Positions 1-9,920 of a stretch of 64,000 nt of DNA are shown here, piece by piece (the stretch's first letter is position 1; each line of letters begins with the position of its first letter). The notes below the pieces were generated by a model that searched no databases, was not told the DNA's origin, and saw nothing but the letters and a program-made list of their open reading frames with translations. The stretch spans positions 30,037 to 94,036 of the forward strand of contig NZ_JBAMME010000289.1 in the NCBI RefSeq assembly GCF_039793925.1, in the 5' to 3' direction. The translations under genes were made by a program, and so were the position numbers. Source of the DNA: Thermogutta sp039793925 (GTDB lineage Bacteria; Planctomycetota; Planctomycetia; Pirellulales; Thermoguttaceae).

Positions 1-1680
1 TGCCTCCGGGGAAGTCGGCTCCTCCGATTGGCTGGGTTGCTTCGACGAGTTCTGACTCGATGAACCTGTCCCTGCCTGCTCTGGCGAGGCGTTTTGTTGA
101 GCAGGACTCTGTGTTGATCGCGCCGCCAGATTGGCGAGTTTCTCGCCCACCCTTTCGACGGTCTCTGCCGCCTGATGAATTGCCGACGTAACTTCTTTTG
201 GAAGTTGTTTGTCTTTGGGAACTTCTGCGACCCCGCTTGCGATTTTCTGCTCTGCCTGGGCCGCCGATTGAAGCTGATGGTTTGCGGCCTGGTCACTGGC
301 GCGCGATTGTTCTTCGCGGAGTTGCCGGAGCGCTTCTCTCGCCGCCAGGAGGTCGGCCTCTTTTTGTCGGGCAGCCATCGCATCGAGAAGATCAGCCCCG
401 GAATCGGGCGAGGCCGCCCGCTGTTGCAATTCAGATTGGGCCCGAGCAAGACTTTCCAGAACGTTCTGCTGCTCCTGGGCAGCGGATTCACCCTGATTCT
501 GGAAAAGCTCTTCCGCGGCACGAGAAGCGGCTTCTGCGGCATCACTGAGGGCTGGGGGTGCCTGAGGTGTCAGTTTCTTGGCCGCTTCCGTAATGGCATT
601 GCGAAGTTCCAGTTGCTCCCGCGTAAGCTCCTCGAAAGTTTCCGGAGCGTCGGCCTGAAGGGTTTGCTGCCGCAATTGTTCCTGACGTCGGGCAAGTTCC
701 TCCAGGGCTTTTTGGACTGCATCGGGATTATCCCGGTTAAAATCACCATGCAACGTCTCGATACGCGTCAGCAGTTTCTCTAGTGCCGCGATGATCTGGT
801 CTTCTTTGGCCACTGCCTCGGAGAATCGAGCCTCCGTAAGGGCCTGAAGAGACTCGACAAAAAGCCGATCCACCTGATCTTCCTGTAAAGCCCGGAGAGC
901 CAGGTCGGCGGTACGACCGACCGGACCACCCCATGCTACGATATCGTTCAGAAACTGCTTAACCTGGGTGTAAAGGGTGTTGACGTCGCGCTGATCCTCA
1001 CGAACGGACAGGGCCTGCACCGCCTGTTGGGTGGAAGGCTGAGCCGGCAGCAATTCCGTGCGCTCGCGGACCTTCTGTTCCCGCGCGATCAGCTGCCTGG
1101 CCAGCTCTTCGATTTCTGCCAGCCTCAATCGTCGCAGCACCCGTTGCCGCTCCAGCATAAGCTGCGCCAGGACCAGGCGGCTCTTCTCCCGCGCAGCCTC
1201 CAGGAGCTTCAAACGCGATTCGGCAGGAGACTCCATCGTCTGCGCGAGGATCCTGAGGACCTCTTTCATATGCTGGTCCACAAGCTCGTCGAGATGCTGT
1301 TGCATCTCTTTCAGCTCACCATAAAGCGGCAGTTCAGTTAGTCCATTTTCTTCGAGCTGCGTCATCTGAAGGGTAATCTGCTCATTGACGAGTCGCCGAG
1401 CCATCTCCCGGACCTGCTGCTGAATTGTCTGCCGGTAACCAGGATCAGGCAGCGAAGCGGAAGGCGTACTCGCGGGTTCACCGCTCCCCGATTCAGAAGC
1501 GGTCCCCGGCGGCTGCGCAGGGAATTCACCCAAGGTGCTGGATCCATTTACACCGATCCCGGCGAAGCAAGCACAGAACGCAACCGTCAGGACCACCCAT
1601 GCCAGAGCGAAGCATCTGCGGGGTGGGCCTGAGAGATCAGCTCGGGTTGGCCAACGATTGGAGAAGCCTGCGTGCATCAT
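1..1680 (-). CDS. Coiled-coil membrane-associated protein, DUF4175 C-terminal-like (partial)
   Basis: The gene runs off the left edge, so only its first 560 codons are visible; no stop is seen. It starts at an ATG that overlaps the TGA of the upstream gene (ATGA), so the two are probably translationally coupled. Residues 24-43 are hydrophobic (signal peptide or anchor). A Pro/Ser/Gly-rich linker follows to about residue 80. From there to the edge the protein is almost entirely Gln/Glu/Ala/Arg-rich helix with heptad character, for example QQQVREMARRLVNEQ near residue 87. Such Gln-rich helical tails are typical of the C-terminal part of DUF4175/TIGR02302-type proteins, and the gene upstream looks like the N-terminal part. 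The second ATG, three bases on, is an equally possible start. The biochemical function is unknown; a periplasmic structural role is inference. Confidence 0.7.
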   Translation of the reverse strand, partial: MMHAGFSNRWPTRADLSGPPRRCFALAWVVLTVAFCACFAGIGVNGSSTLGEFPAQPPGTASESGSGEPASTPSASLPDPGYRQTIQQQVREMARRLVNEQITLQMTQLEENGLTELPLYGELKEMQQHLDELVDQHMKEVLRILAQTMESPAESRLKLLEAAREKSRLVLAQLMLERQRVLRRLRLAEIEELARQLIAREQKVRERTELLPAQPSTQQAVQALSVREDQRDVNTLYTQVKQFLNDIVAWGGPVGRTADLALRALQEDQVDRLFVESLQALTEARFSEAVAKEDQIIAALEKLLTRIETLHGDFNRDNPDAVQKALEELARRQEQLRQQTLQADAPETFEELTREQLELRNAITEAAKKLTPQAPPALSDAAEAASRAAEELFQNQGESAAQEQQNVLESLARAQSELQQRAASPDSGADLLDAMAARQKEADLLAAREALRQLREEQSRASDQAANHQLQSAAQAEQKIASGVAEVPKDKQLPKEVTSAIHQAAETVERVGEKLANLAARSTQSPAQQNASPEQAGTGSSSQNSSKQPSQSEEPTSPEA

Positions 1681-3458
1681 GGCCCACCTCCTACGTCGAG
1701 TTGTTTGTCGATCATTTCCCGCAATTCTTCCGCGGATTGCCGGTCGATTTCGCTCATGATCGCCAGGATTCCCGCCAGATCGGTGACCTCCAGCGTAATC
1801 GGCTCAGAGGAGCTGACCGCTCCTTCCCGGCCCGGCCTCCGCATATCGGTGGCGAGGATTACGAGCTCTACGCGATCCCCTTTCTGGCAGGAGAGCTGGC
1901 TCAGATCTATCTTCCATTTTTCATCCAGCACCCTGACCCGGTCTGCGCTTTTCTCCCAAATTGTCCAAGTGGCCGGCGGTTCCGAATTTCCATCAGGATG
2001 GATTACCGTCGCCTGAACGCTCACTTTCTCGATGCCGAGGTCGTCTCTGACCTGACACACCAACGTGGGTTTTGCTGTGGGAAGGACAAACCTGGTGAGT
2101 GCCCGCGCCATCACCTGCGGCGGGTAGTCCGGCCGAACCAGGACGGTGGCCTCCAGCGGCGGATCGACGGTCAAATTATTCTCATCTGTGATCTCGAAGA
2201 GAATATGCTGCGGTGTGGCCAGTTCGGAAAGGGGCAGGCCTTCCGGATTTAGCCACCACAGCTCGGTGGCTTTTCCTGCCCCGTTGTCTGCTGTTGACGT
2301 GAGGAGTTGGACTGACATGTCGGCCGGCTGAGGAACCGACGCAGGCCATTGCTTTTCCAGAGGTCTCTGCAAACGACCCAAACGTGCTACGACCCTGCGG
2401 AGAGGCCGATCGGACGCGACACCCAACGTGACCCGTGACCCTTCCGTGACTGTAAGCTGCGTGACCCCCTGAATTACAGTGGGAGCGCTTTCATTGCGAG
2501 GATCTTCGACATAACTGATCAGAATCACAGCCGGGGGGTTCAGACACGTAAGAGTCAACCAGTTTGTTGCGGCATCGCCCAGCAAGATGCGCAGGCGCAC
2601 CGTTTCCTGAAGAGCCGGGAGCTCCGCCCGGTATACCTCACCCGCCACCGCTGCTGTGTAATTCTTCTCAGCACCCGAGTTCTCGTCATTGGAAGCTGCC
2701 CGCGGGAGTGCCTGTTCCACAGCGTGACGTCCCCGCGTGGGAGAACTGAGCACCAGTTTTCCCGCGGGAGGGAGATATCCACCGGCTACCGCCACGACGG
2801 TGACGGGTTGGCCTGCAGCGCAACGGATGACTGGCTCCGATTCGGTCCAGGAGATGCGTTGGCCGTTGATGTACACAGCCACCAATCGGGTCGCGGTGGG
2901 ATAGGGTGTTTCTTCGAGCAAAAGCCGCCGGGTAAACGTGCGGACGTGTTCCGGGAAAAGTATCCACAGAAGCGTCAGAAGCGTCATTCCGCAAACTGCG
3001 GCGATCACTCGACGACGCAGGGGTGTTTGCGGCACGTCACGAATGAGTGGCAACCGCTGCGCCAGCTCGGCTACCTGGCGGATGACGTGCCGCTGTAATT
3101 CGACCGAGCCCCATCGGGCGGCTTCGGGCCGTTCAAATTGCAGAGCGGCGACCAGGTCGCTGTCAATTCCCTGATGTTTTTCAACCAAAAGAGCGATCTC
3201 CAGTTCCGACTCTCGATACCGAAGCCAGGGCAATACATAGCGGATGAAGGCCAGCACCCCGCTGGTCACCGAAATCACTAGCCCCACCAGGCGAACTTCG
3301 CGAGTCGGCCGAAGCAACCAATCGAAGCAGAACAGGCCCAGAATAGCACCGCACAGGATGACTCCCGTTCCCAAAAGGGCAATCCACCAGCGGGTCCGGC
3401 GACGATAACGGGCGACGCGCCCCAACAGCCGGTGCAAAGAAGTCAATTCATCGCTCAT
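1677..3458 (-). CDS. DUF4175-like membrane protein, N-terminal half
   Basis: A protein of about 593 residues if started at the ATG that overlaps the previous stop (ATGA at 3455-3458). In-frame starts further upstream, up to 3530, lie inside the preceding gene and are less likely. Three membrane segments are visible at about residues 24-47, 57-77 and 149-168. After them the chain is beta-rich and extracytoplasmic, with repeated Ig-like stretches such as VRPDYPPQV and LELVILATDMRRPG-like strands. The pattern of two helices, a cytoplasmic loop with LEIALLVEKHQGIDSDLV, then a third helix matches DUF4175-type proteins. It lies between a VWA/GATase-like gene and a coiled-coil gene in one overlapping operon, so a joint envelope function is likely. 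No catalytic motif was recognised. Confidence 0.7.
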   Translation of the reverse strand: MSDELTSLHRLLGRVARYRRRTRWWIALLGTGVILCGAILGLFCFDWLLRPTREVRLVGLVISVTSGVLAFIRYVLPWLRYRESELEIALLVEKHQGIDSDLVAALQFERPEAARWGSVELQRHVIRQVAELAQRLPLIRDVPQTPLRRRVIAAVCGMTLLTLLWILFPEHVRTFTRRLLLEETPYPTATRLVAVYINGQRISWTESEPVIRCAAGQPVTVVAVAGGYLPPAGKLVLSSPTRGRHAVEQALPRAASNDENSGAEKNYTAAVAGEVYRAELPALQETVRLRILLGDAATNWLTLTCLNPPAVILISYVEDPRNESAPTVIQGVTQLTVTEGSRVTLGVASDRPLRRVVARLGRLQRPLEKQWPASVPQPADMSVQLLTSTADNGAGKATELWWLNPEGLPLSELATPQHILFEITDENNLTVDPPLEATVLVRPDYPPQVMARALTRFVLPTAKPTLVCQVRDDLGIEKVSVQATVIHPDGNSEPPATWTIWEKSADRVRVLDEKWKIDLSQLSCQKGDRVELVILATDMRRPGREGAVSSSEPITLEVTDLAGILAIMSEIDRQSAEELREMIDKQLDVGGGP

Positions 3459-5995
3459 CGGAGATACAGCCATTTCCGGAGGGCCCATTCCACCAATAGA
3501 GCGCCAACCACCAAGCCGAAGAACAGCCACGTATTCCAGAGTTCCACTTGAACGATCTCGGTCTCCTTTTCGCGACGTTGGGGAAGGTTACGTAAGAGCT
3601 CCGCCAACTGGGGAAGATCATACGATTGACCGCCAGTGAGACTGGCCAGGCGATCCTGAAGCTCCCGGTTCCGTCGGGCCTGTTGTTTTTCTATCGACTG
3701 GCTGGACACTTTGAAGGATGTCTCGACTATTCGATTGGTGAGCGGATCATGAACTTCCAGCCGGTATTCGCCGGGAGCAAAGACGGTGGTGCGGCCTTCA
3801 AATTGCCCTGGACGAAGGAGCGTCAAAGGAATCTTCCGCGTTTGACCGCCCGTCCCAGCGGGCAGATGCAGAAAGGCCTCCAGTTGCCCCCCAGGTATTT
3901 GATCTTCTGTGAGTGGCCGATAGTCCGCGTTGTATGCTTCCACCGAGAACCGCACCTCATCACCGCTGCGGTACTGCTTACGGTCGGAGCGAGCGACAAA
4001 GCGTTTGTCTGCCCCCAGGGCGTGCTGGATTGCCAGCCGGTGGATGAGCTGACCCCAGAACTGACGGTAATAAAGATCCCCGTACTTCCGCCGCAAACGC
4101 CACAATTCATTGAATCCCACATAAATGACTTCACCACGCCCCACTTTTTGCGCGGCAATGAGGGGCTGAGGAGTCCGGCCATCCGCGCAGGTATCTCGAG
4201 GATGGGCGAGCAACACGGTGGCCAGTGGGCGAACGCGAACGACAGGATAATACCACACCACCTTGCCGAGATTGTCCCAAGCCCGGCCGTTTTCTTCGGC
4301 GTTCGGACCCAGGACCATGAAGTCGAAAAGATCGGCTTCTGGAGTGCGTTGTGGGTGAAATGAACTTTCTCGCAACCGGGTCAGGGGAGCAATTTCCACC
4401 GGCAGCAGATCGTTGAGAGGCGTGTCAGCCCATTGGCCAGGGCTGAACCGCGGACCGACACTGAAAACCACTCCGCCGCCCAACTCGGTGACGAATTCTC
4501 GGATCATTTCCATCATCGAGCGACTGATGGCGCTGGCCGGAATGTCGCCGATGATCACCACATCGTAGGTGAAGAAGTCGCGGCGTGGCAGGGCAAGGGT
4601 GGGCAGAAACAAGGGGTTCTCCACCCGAACACGTGCATCCGCCGACCGCAAGTAAGTGCGAAATCCTTCCGGTCCCACGAGCGGGTCGCGATGAAACACC
4701 TCCTTGATAAACCGCCACTCCCACGAGGGCTCATCCTCGATGAAAAGGACGCGGACGTAATATTCCCGGACGTAAGTGTCGCGAACAATGCGGTTGTTCT
4801 CGGTGAGCGTCTCCTGCGGGAGACGATCAACTTCCGCTGTAATGACGAGCTGGCCGGCCGCTTTCGGCACGTAGGGAACCTCCCGGTGAACGACCGGTCC
4901 AGAAAGGCGGATAACTTCCTGCAAGATGACCTCGCCAACCGGATCGTTCATCTTCGGCTCAGTCGCTGCGGCAGAGGTCGGCAGATGTGGTGAAATCGAT
5001 TCCTCGTTACCCACGGAGCTGGAAGCCGCTGATGACACCGCACTCGGCGATTGATTGTCCTCTGCTTGTCGGGCGAAAACTCGCAGCGTCACTTCCTGCC
5101 CTGTGAACCCTTCCTGTCGGACGGCCACAGTCACAACAGACTTTTCGTCCTTTTTCATCATGGGAGGGAGTTGCACATCCACGGCCAGGTCGTGGGTCTG
5201 CACATCGCCCACTCCCACGCAGTAAAGTGGCGTTTGAAGCTGGGCGGCCACCGTTTCCGGGGCGATTCCCGCGTTGTGATTGAAATCGCTGACGAGCACA
5301 ATGGCGCCGGGCGGCGTCGCTCCGCGTTTTCTATTCAGATCAAGCAGAGCGGCACCCAGGGCGGTAACAGGCCCATCTGCGGTAAACTGAGAGGTCCACT
5401 GCTCCTGCCGAGCCAAATCTTCCAAATTGACCGTAAGCGGATCCACCCCATCTCCGCGGTGGAGCCTGAACACCCGGACTCGGAATGCGTTCTCCACCTG
5501 CCCCACCAGTTCGGGATCAAGAGCGGCAAAAGTCTGGCGCACGCGCTCTGATCGAGTCAACTGCCCTTCAGAATTTCCGGCTGGAGGTAGCAAACGCCTT
5601 CCGCCCGAACTCGGCGCGACCCCGAGGGCGTTTTCACCCGGCTCCGAACCCCGGTCGACCAGGCTCATGCTCTCCGTGTCGTCGATGACGAACCACAGGC
5701 CCGGCCGGTTCAATCGCTGGAGTTTGACGACCAACGTAGGCTGCAGGAGGATTCCCACAAGTGCGGCGAGCGCCAGCGTCCTGATCACAACGAGAGTCAT
5801 CCGCAACCTGCGAGACGGGACATACTGCCAACGTCCGTAATACGCGGCGACACCCACCGTTACGACGATGATCGCCAACCCCAGGAGAAGCCACGGAGCG
5901 CGGACCCAGCTTGCGCCCCAGTAGAGATCGACCGACTCCACTTGTTCGGCTTGCGGGATTCCCAGGAATTGCCAGAAGAACCCGGCGACGTTCAC
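3455..5995 (-). CDS. VWA-domain / glutamine-amidotransferase-like membrane protein
   Basis: About 846 residues, started at a GTG that overlaps the stop of the upstream gene (GTGA at 5992-5995) with GGAGG about eight bases ahead; starts further out would lie inside the neighbour. Two membrane helices sit at about residues 34-52 and 66-84. A VWA-type segment begins with VIDDTESMS at 103-111, which fits a metal-site D-x-T-x-S, with Thr replacing the usual first Ser. The middle part contains VLFIEDEPSWEWRF and DVVIIGDIP, the class I glutamine-amidotransferase-like fold seen in planctomycete VWA proteins; I see no catalytic Cys triad. A last helix lies near the C-terminus (WLFFGLVVGALLVEWALR). It is probably an inner-membrane scaffold working with the BatA-like protein encoded just upstream. 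Confidence 0.8.
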   Translation of the reverse strand: MNVAGFFWQFLGIPQAEQVESVDLYWGASWVRAPWLLLGLAIIVVTVGVAAYYGRWQYVPSRRLRMTLVVIRTLALAALVGILLQPTLVVKLQRLNRPGLWFVIDDTESMSLVDRGSEPGENALGVAPSSGGRRLLPPAGNSEGQLTRSERVRQTFAALDPELVGQVENAFRVRVFRLHRGDGVDPLTVNLEDLARQEQWTSQFTADGPVTALGAALLDLNRKRGATPPGAIVLVSDFNHNAGIAPETVAAQLQTPLYCVGVGDVQTHDLAVDVQLPPMMKKDEKSVVTVAVRQEGFTGQEVTLRVFARQAEDNQSPSAVSSAASSSVGNEESISPHLPTSAAATEPKMNDPVGEVILQEVIRLSGPVVHREVPYVPKAAGQLVITAEVDRLPQETLTENNRIVRDTYVREYYVRVLFIEDEPSWEWRFIKEVFHRDPLVGPEGFRTYLRSADARVRVENPLFLPTLALPRRDFFTYDVVIIGDIPASAISRSMMEMIREFVTELGGGVVFSVGPRFSPGQWADTPLNDLLPVEIAPLTRLRESSFHPQRTPEADLFDFMVLGPNAEENGRAWDNLGKVVWYYPVVRVRPLATVLLAHPRDTCADGRTPQPLIAAQKVGRGEVIYVGFNELWRLRRKYGDLYYRQFWGQLIHRLAIQHALGADKRFVARSDRKQYRSGDEVRFSVEAYNADYRPLTEDQIPGGQLEAFLHLPAGTGGQTRKIPLTLLRPGQFEGRTTVFAPGEYRLEVHDPLTNRIVETSFKVSSQSIEKQQARRNRELQDRLASLTGGQSYDLPQLAELLRNLPQRREKETEIVQVELWNTWLFFGLVVGALLVEWALRKWLYLR

Positions 5996-8478
5996 GAGTG
6001 GGCCTCCCCGTGACTGGAACCGCGGGCCAGCAGGCCCATTTCCGAAATCAGCCCAAGTGCTGCCGCCAGTATGAACCACGGCCACCACTCGCGGGAGCGA
6101 CCTGCCACGGCATCGTTACCACCTCCGTTCACCAGAATGTGCGATCCACGCAATTGTGACGATATTTCTTCGGCTCGCAGATAATCGGGGACAGATTCTT
6201 CCGCCGGTCCTGCTACCGCCAGGGGTATATTCTCCATGGGTCGTCCCAGAACAGGAGAAGTGACCTGGCGATCGCGTTGTCCCCCATTGATGGCAGAGCT
6301 CACCCGGAAGCCCTCTGAATTCTCGGAAGCAGCTCCCCCGGCCGATCCCTGGTAGCAAACCAGGTGGTACAATCCCCGGTGAGGAAATCCTCGAATAACG
6401 ATGCCGTAGCGACGGGCTTCGAGTGCCTCGGGAAAGAGGGGTCTCACTTCTCCGTCGGGGCCGACAAGCTGCCAGGATTCTCCCGTCGGGTCATCAACCG
6501 CAAGCCGGAACACATCAGAGGTGGCCAAATTCCGGCGGGGGCAGGTACTATCCACAAGCCTGCGGAGTAAGCGATCGTACACCACCACCGCGTAGGAGGC
6601 ACACATGGTGTTCCAATCGCGAAACAGCCCGCTGGTAATGAAAACGGTTCGGCCCTCTCCTAACTGGCGCTCCACCATGAAAGGTAGCCCGTTTGTGTAA
6701 CGCGCCAACACTTTTACTTCCTGTGGAGAAGAGTCTTGCCCGGCAGAAGTTGAATCGGAGGCTTGCACCCCGGGGTTTTCCCCGGTTTTTTCTGGCACAA
6801 TCTTTTCCCGTTGCAAGTCCCATTGCCAGATCAACCAGCTTCGTTCGCTGCTGGCGGACGTTTGGGCAAGGGATTTGGTTTGCGCAGTCACCTTTGGGGC
6901 TGGCTTCTGGGAAGAGGAACTCCTTTGCACCGATGATTGGGCAACATCCACCTCCACGGCTTGGAAGAAGAACACCGGCTGGTAAAATCGTGCTAATTCC
7001 GTCTCATCGAATTCCTCGATCCGAAAGCAGGGATCCTGAAGGCTGCCCACGTCGAGCTGAAACGGCACCAATCGGGTAACACCGGGCAGGGGGAGCCGAC
7101 CGTAGAAACCGGGTAGCAAACGCCCGGGCAAAATCTCGTATGGCGGAACACAGGCGCGCGACCACGCAACGGGATCGAATTCCCCGCCCGCCGCCACCAC
7201 CAGATTGCCCCCCTGGCGGACGAATTCTGCTAAAAGGTCCAACCGAGGAGTTGGATCACGCACGCCCGCTACAACGAGTACCCGGGTGTTACCAAGTCGG
7301 GAAGGAGATAACTCGTCCAGAGTGGCGGCCTGGCCGACCAGTCCAAACTTGGCTTCTTCGAAGGACGTTGCCAGGAGCTTTCGAAGAAAGAAGGTTTCTC
7401 CATACCGGCCGCCAGCGGGGTCTTCGTTCCGGCCGTACTGATCGACAAAAAGGATCGGAGAGGTCTTGAAAACAGGCAAAAGGATGGTAGCTGAGTTATC
7501 GTCCTCCAGAGGATCAGGGGGCAAACTGACCTGGACGTCAAGCCAGCTCAGCTCCGTCTGCTGAGGCAGGACAGACAAAGAATACGGCGGGAATTCGACC
7601 TCCCGCTCCTGCCCCGGCTGAAGATCGACCGGCTGCGTCGCCACGACATTTCCCCGAACAAGCAGCCGCACAAGGAGGCTCTCGCGCGGCTTGTTTCCCT
7701 CATGACGCACCCATGCGCGAACCCGAACCGAGCCGCCCGGCTGGAGATAGCGTTCAGGAATCGACACGCGGCTGATCCAGGTGTTTTCGGGGACGTCGGG
7801 TTGAATGAGAACAACCTCCGGTGTTACCGGGAGATCTTGAGCCAAACGAGCCAGTGCGGCCATGTCCGAATGTGACCGTTGAAAATCGCTCAGTATGACG
7901 ATCCTTTTTTGGCGAGGGTCGGGAAAGCGACGACAGAGATCGGCCACATCCGCCAGGCCCGCACGGAGATCGCCGCTGCGATCCAGAGGAAACAGGGCCC
8001 TGACCACTTCCGCTGCCTCGTCCGGCGGCCCAAAATCGCAACGCACGACCTCGCTGGGCGCCCGAACAAGCGGAACCACGGAGACACGGCTTTCCGGCGG
8101 CAATTCCTTCAGGATGGCCAGGGCCCGGTCTCGGGCTTCCTCCCACAGGGAACGTCCCAGCACTTGATAGTTCATGCTGAGGGAGTTGTCCAAAACAAGG
8201 AGCAAATGCGTTGCGACGCGCGCCCCGGAGACACCCGCCTGGCCCCAGTGAGGCCGCGCCATTCCAATTGCAAAAAGAAGTAAACAGGCTACCCGCAAAA
8301 GAAGCAGTAACCAATCGCGAAGCTCAATCATCCGGCGACTGCGTCGGGCAGCTTGCAAGAGGAATTCCATGGCCGCCCAGTGCACCACCCGGAACCGCCG
8401 TCGATGCAACAGGTGAATGAGAACCACACCTGCGGCGGCGACCACGCCACCCAAAATGAACCATGGCGCGACAAACAT
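5992..8478 (-). CDS. BatA-type VWA membrane protein
   Basis: 828 residues. The N-terminus is a clear BatA/TIGR02226 module: a first helix at 5-24, then LLHRRRFRVVHWAAMEFL (23-40), a basic stretch, and a second helix at about 56-73. A VWA domain follows with a complete metal-site start, LVLDNSLSM (D97, S99, S101). Further on, the sequence VLVVAGVRDPTPRLDLLAEF resembles a GATase-like Rossmann region, and the final helix lies near residues 805-822. This architecture is typical of planctomycete and Bacteroidetes envelope clusters that usually also carry MoxR and DUF58 genes. Neither is adjacent here, because the next gene upstream is a prenyltransferase-repeat protein about 200 bp away. It is the first gene of the overlapping run to the left edge. 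Confidence 0.85.
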   Translation of the reverse strand: MFVAPWFILGGVVAAAGVVLIHLLHRRRFRVVHWAAMEFLLQAARRSRRMIELRDWLLLLLRVACLLLFAIGMARPHWGQAGVSGARVATHLLLVLDNSLSMNYQVLGRSLWEEARDRALAILKELPPESRVSVVPLVRAPSEVVRCDFGPPDEAAEVVRALFPLDRSGDLRAGLADVADLCRRFPDPRQKRIVILSDFQRSHSDMAALARLAQDLPVTPEVVLIQPDVPENTWISRVSIPERYLQPGGSVRVRAWVRHEGNKPRESLLVRLLVRGNVVATQPVDLQPGQEREVEFPPYSLSVLPQQTELSWLDVQVSLPPDPLEDDNSATILLPVFKTSPILFVDQYGRNEDPAGGRYGETFFLRKLLATSFEEAKFGLVGQAATLDELSPSRLGNTRVLVVAGVRDPTPRLDLLAEFVRQGGNLVVAAGGEFDPVAWSRACVPPYEILPGRLLPGFYGRLPLPGVTRLVPFQLDVGSLQDPCFRIEEFDETELARFYQPVFFFQAVEVDVAQSSVQRSSSSQKPAPKVTAQTKSLAQTSASSERSWLIWQWDLQREKIVPEKTGENPGVQASDSTSAGQDSSPQEVKVLARYTNGLPFMVERQLGEGRTVFITSGLFRDWNTMCASYAVVVYDRLLRRLVDSTCPRRNLATSDVFRLAVDDPTGESWQLVGPDGEVRPLFPEALEARRYGIVIRGFPHRGLYHLVCYQGSAGGAASENSEGFRVSSAINGGQRDRQVTSPVLGRPMENIPLAVAGPAEESVPDYLRAEEISSQLRGSHILVNGGGNDAVAGRSREWWPWFILAAALGLISEMGLLARGSSHGEAHS

Positions 8479-8674
8479 GGGAGAAATGCGGAAGTTTTCT
8501 CAGGGCTGGCTTCCCATTCGCAAAATCCCGCAGGCAAGGCAGTTTTTTTCGCGAATAGGAAAGAAGCAGTTCTCTCTGTTCCGTTTAACACACACCCCTT
8601 GCTTTTGTGTACTGTAATCGAACACTCGGAAGGATACAACTTGCCCGGTGGCTCCCATAAGTGGGAAGATTCAG

Positions 8675-9916
8675 TCATGGACTGCCAGACCGGTTGAACG
8701 AGGCAGTTGATCCGAACTGGCGCTGTAAACTTTCGATTCTTCCCTCCTGGAGAATGGGCAAATAACGGTTGGGAATGGCCAACACGAAACAACACACCGC
8801 CGTCATATACAGATCGCCAGGCTTGCCGCCGACATGGCCCTGAGCTGTCCACATGCCATCCCGGGCCGGATTGCCGGGATCCCGAACCTGACTGGCAACC
8901 ACCCCATCTCGCAGCAACGGGTAGCACTCGCGCCACGGTTCCCCACCCACCTGGTAAAGTGCCTGCGACACATAGTAGAGGGTGTACGGGTCGAACGGAG
9001 CGCGGCGCTCCCGGCGCGGCCTATCGTTCCGCGTGGCATCCAGGATCGCGTTGCGGATAACCTCCAGATTTTTTTCAATCCGCCAGTCGTCGTACTGTCC
9101 AAATTCCTGAAGGCAGACAATTCCAGCGGCAGCCATCGCCACCGTAGCATTCCCACCTCCTTTGCTGTAGGTGAATTGACCGGGATGCCGTTTTTGTTCT
9201 TCTTCATCGGCGTCGCGAGGGCAGTTCCGCGGCGTGTAATGCTCGCGGACGCAGCGAATGGCTGCCTGCACAACTTGGGGCGACACTTCAAACCCGCTGT
9301 CCACCGCACTGCGCAGAGCAAGGGCCTGCATGACCACCAGACTCAAATCGTGACCCTGCGGCTGCCGCTTGGCAATGTAGTCCCAACCTCCGTCTCCACA
9401 CTGGGTTTCTTGGATCACCACCAGCGCCTTTTCCAGGAGCTCGCCAAGTCGCGGATCCTGGACCATCCCGTAGGCCTGTCCCAAAACGAACGTCGACAAG
9501 CCGTGGTTGTACATACCCCGCCGCGGCTCCGCTATGTTGAGCAGTCCCGAAGATTGGGCGTTGCGAATCACGTATTCCAGTGCCCGCTTGACGGTATCTC
9601 CATACGGCCCTCGCCCGGGCAAATGACCAGCGGCCAGAAAAGCAAGTGCCCCCGTGCTCACCAGCCCCAGATCGTTGGAATCCCAATTCCCTTCCGGGCC
9701 TTGATTACGCGCTAACCAGGCCAATCCCCGTTCCAGGGCTTCTTCGCTTTGGGGCGTGATTTCCCAATCTCCCTGAGCAAGCGCTTTCCGAGCACTGCCC
9801 AACCACATTACCGCAAGAAGGAGGTACATCCATTTCGCAGCTTTTCTCCATCCTGCGGCAGGGCAAAAACTTTTTTTGGAACCGATCGACTCTGGGTTGC
9901 AAAAATTTCGCGGCAT
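8675..9916 (-). CDS. Secreted prenyltransferase/squalene-cyclase repeat protein
   Basis: About 413 residues. The ATG at 9916 is preferred because GGTGGAGG lies at a suitable distance; a TTG at 9946 would overlap the upstream gene. A signal peptide ends near residue 48 (ALAQ). The mature part is an alpha/alpha toroid with repeated units such as GLAWLARNQGPEGNW and TGALAFLAAGHLP, and a later GDGGWDYIAKRQPQG. These are the QW-like units of the squalene-hopene cyclase/prenyltransferase superfamily. I do not see the DXDD cyclase acid motif, and a secreted location argues against terpene cyclisation. The stop of the upstream propeller gene is five bases away, so they are co-transcribed. In planctomycetes this type often accompanies VWA/BatA clusters; its function is unknown. 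Confidence 0.75.
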   Translation of the reverse strand: MPRNFCNPESIGSKKSFCPAAGWRKAAKWMYLLLAVMWLGSARKALAQGDWEITPQSEEALERGLAWLARNQGPEGNWDSNDLGLVSTGALAFLAAGHLPGRGPYGDTVKRALEYVIRNAQSSGLLNIAEPRRGMYNHGLSTFVLGQAYGMVQDPRLGELLEKALVVIQETQCGDGGWDYIAKRQPQGHDLSLVVMQALALRSAVDSGFEVSPQVVQAAIRCVREHYTPRNCPRDADEEEQKRHPGQFTYSKGGGNATVAMAAAGIVCLQEFGQYDDWRIEKNLEVIRNAILDATRNDRPRRERRAPFDPYTLYYVSQALYQVGGEPWRECYPLLRDGVVASQVRDPGNPARDGMWTAQGHVGGKPGDLYMTAVCCFVLAIPNRYLPILQEGRIESLQRQFGSTASFNRSGSP

Positions 9917-9920
9917 CCTC

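Noticed and set aside
8648..8668. Short hairpin TCCCA-CTTA-TGGGA after the cyclase-repeat gene
   Set aside because: Five-base stem with no T-tract; too weak to call a terminator.
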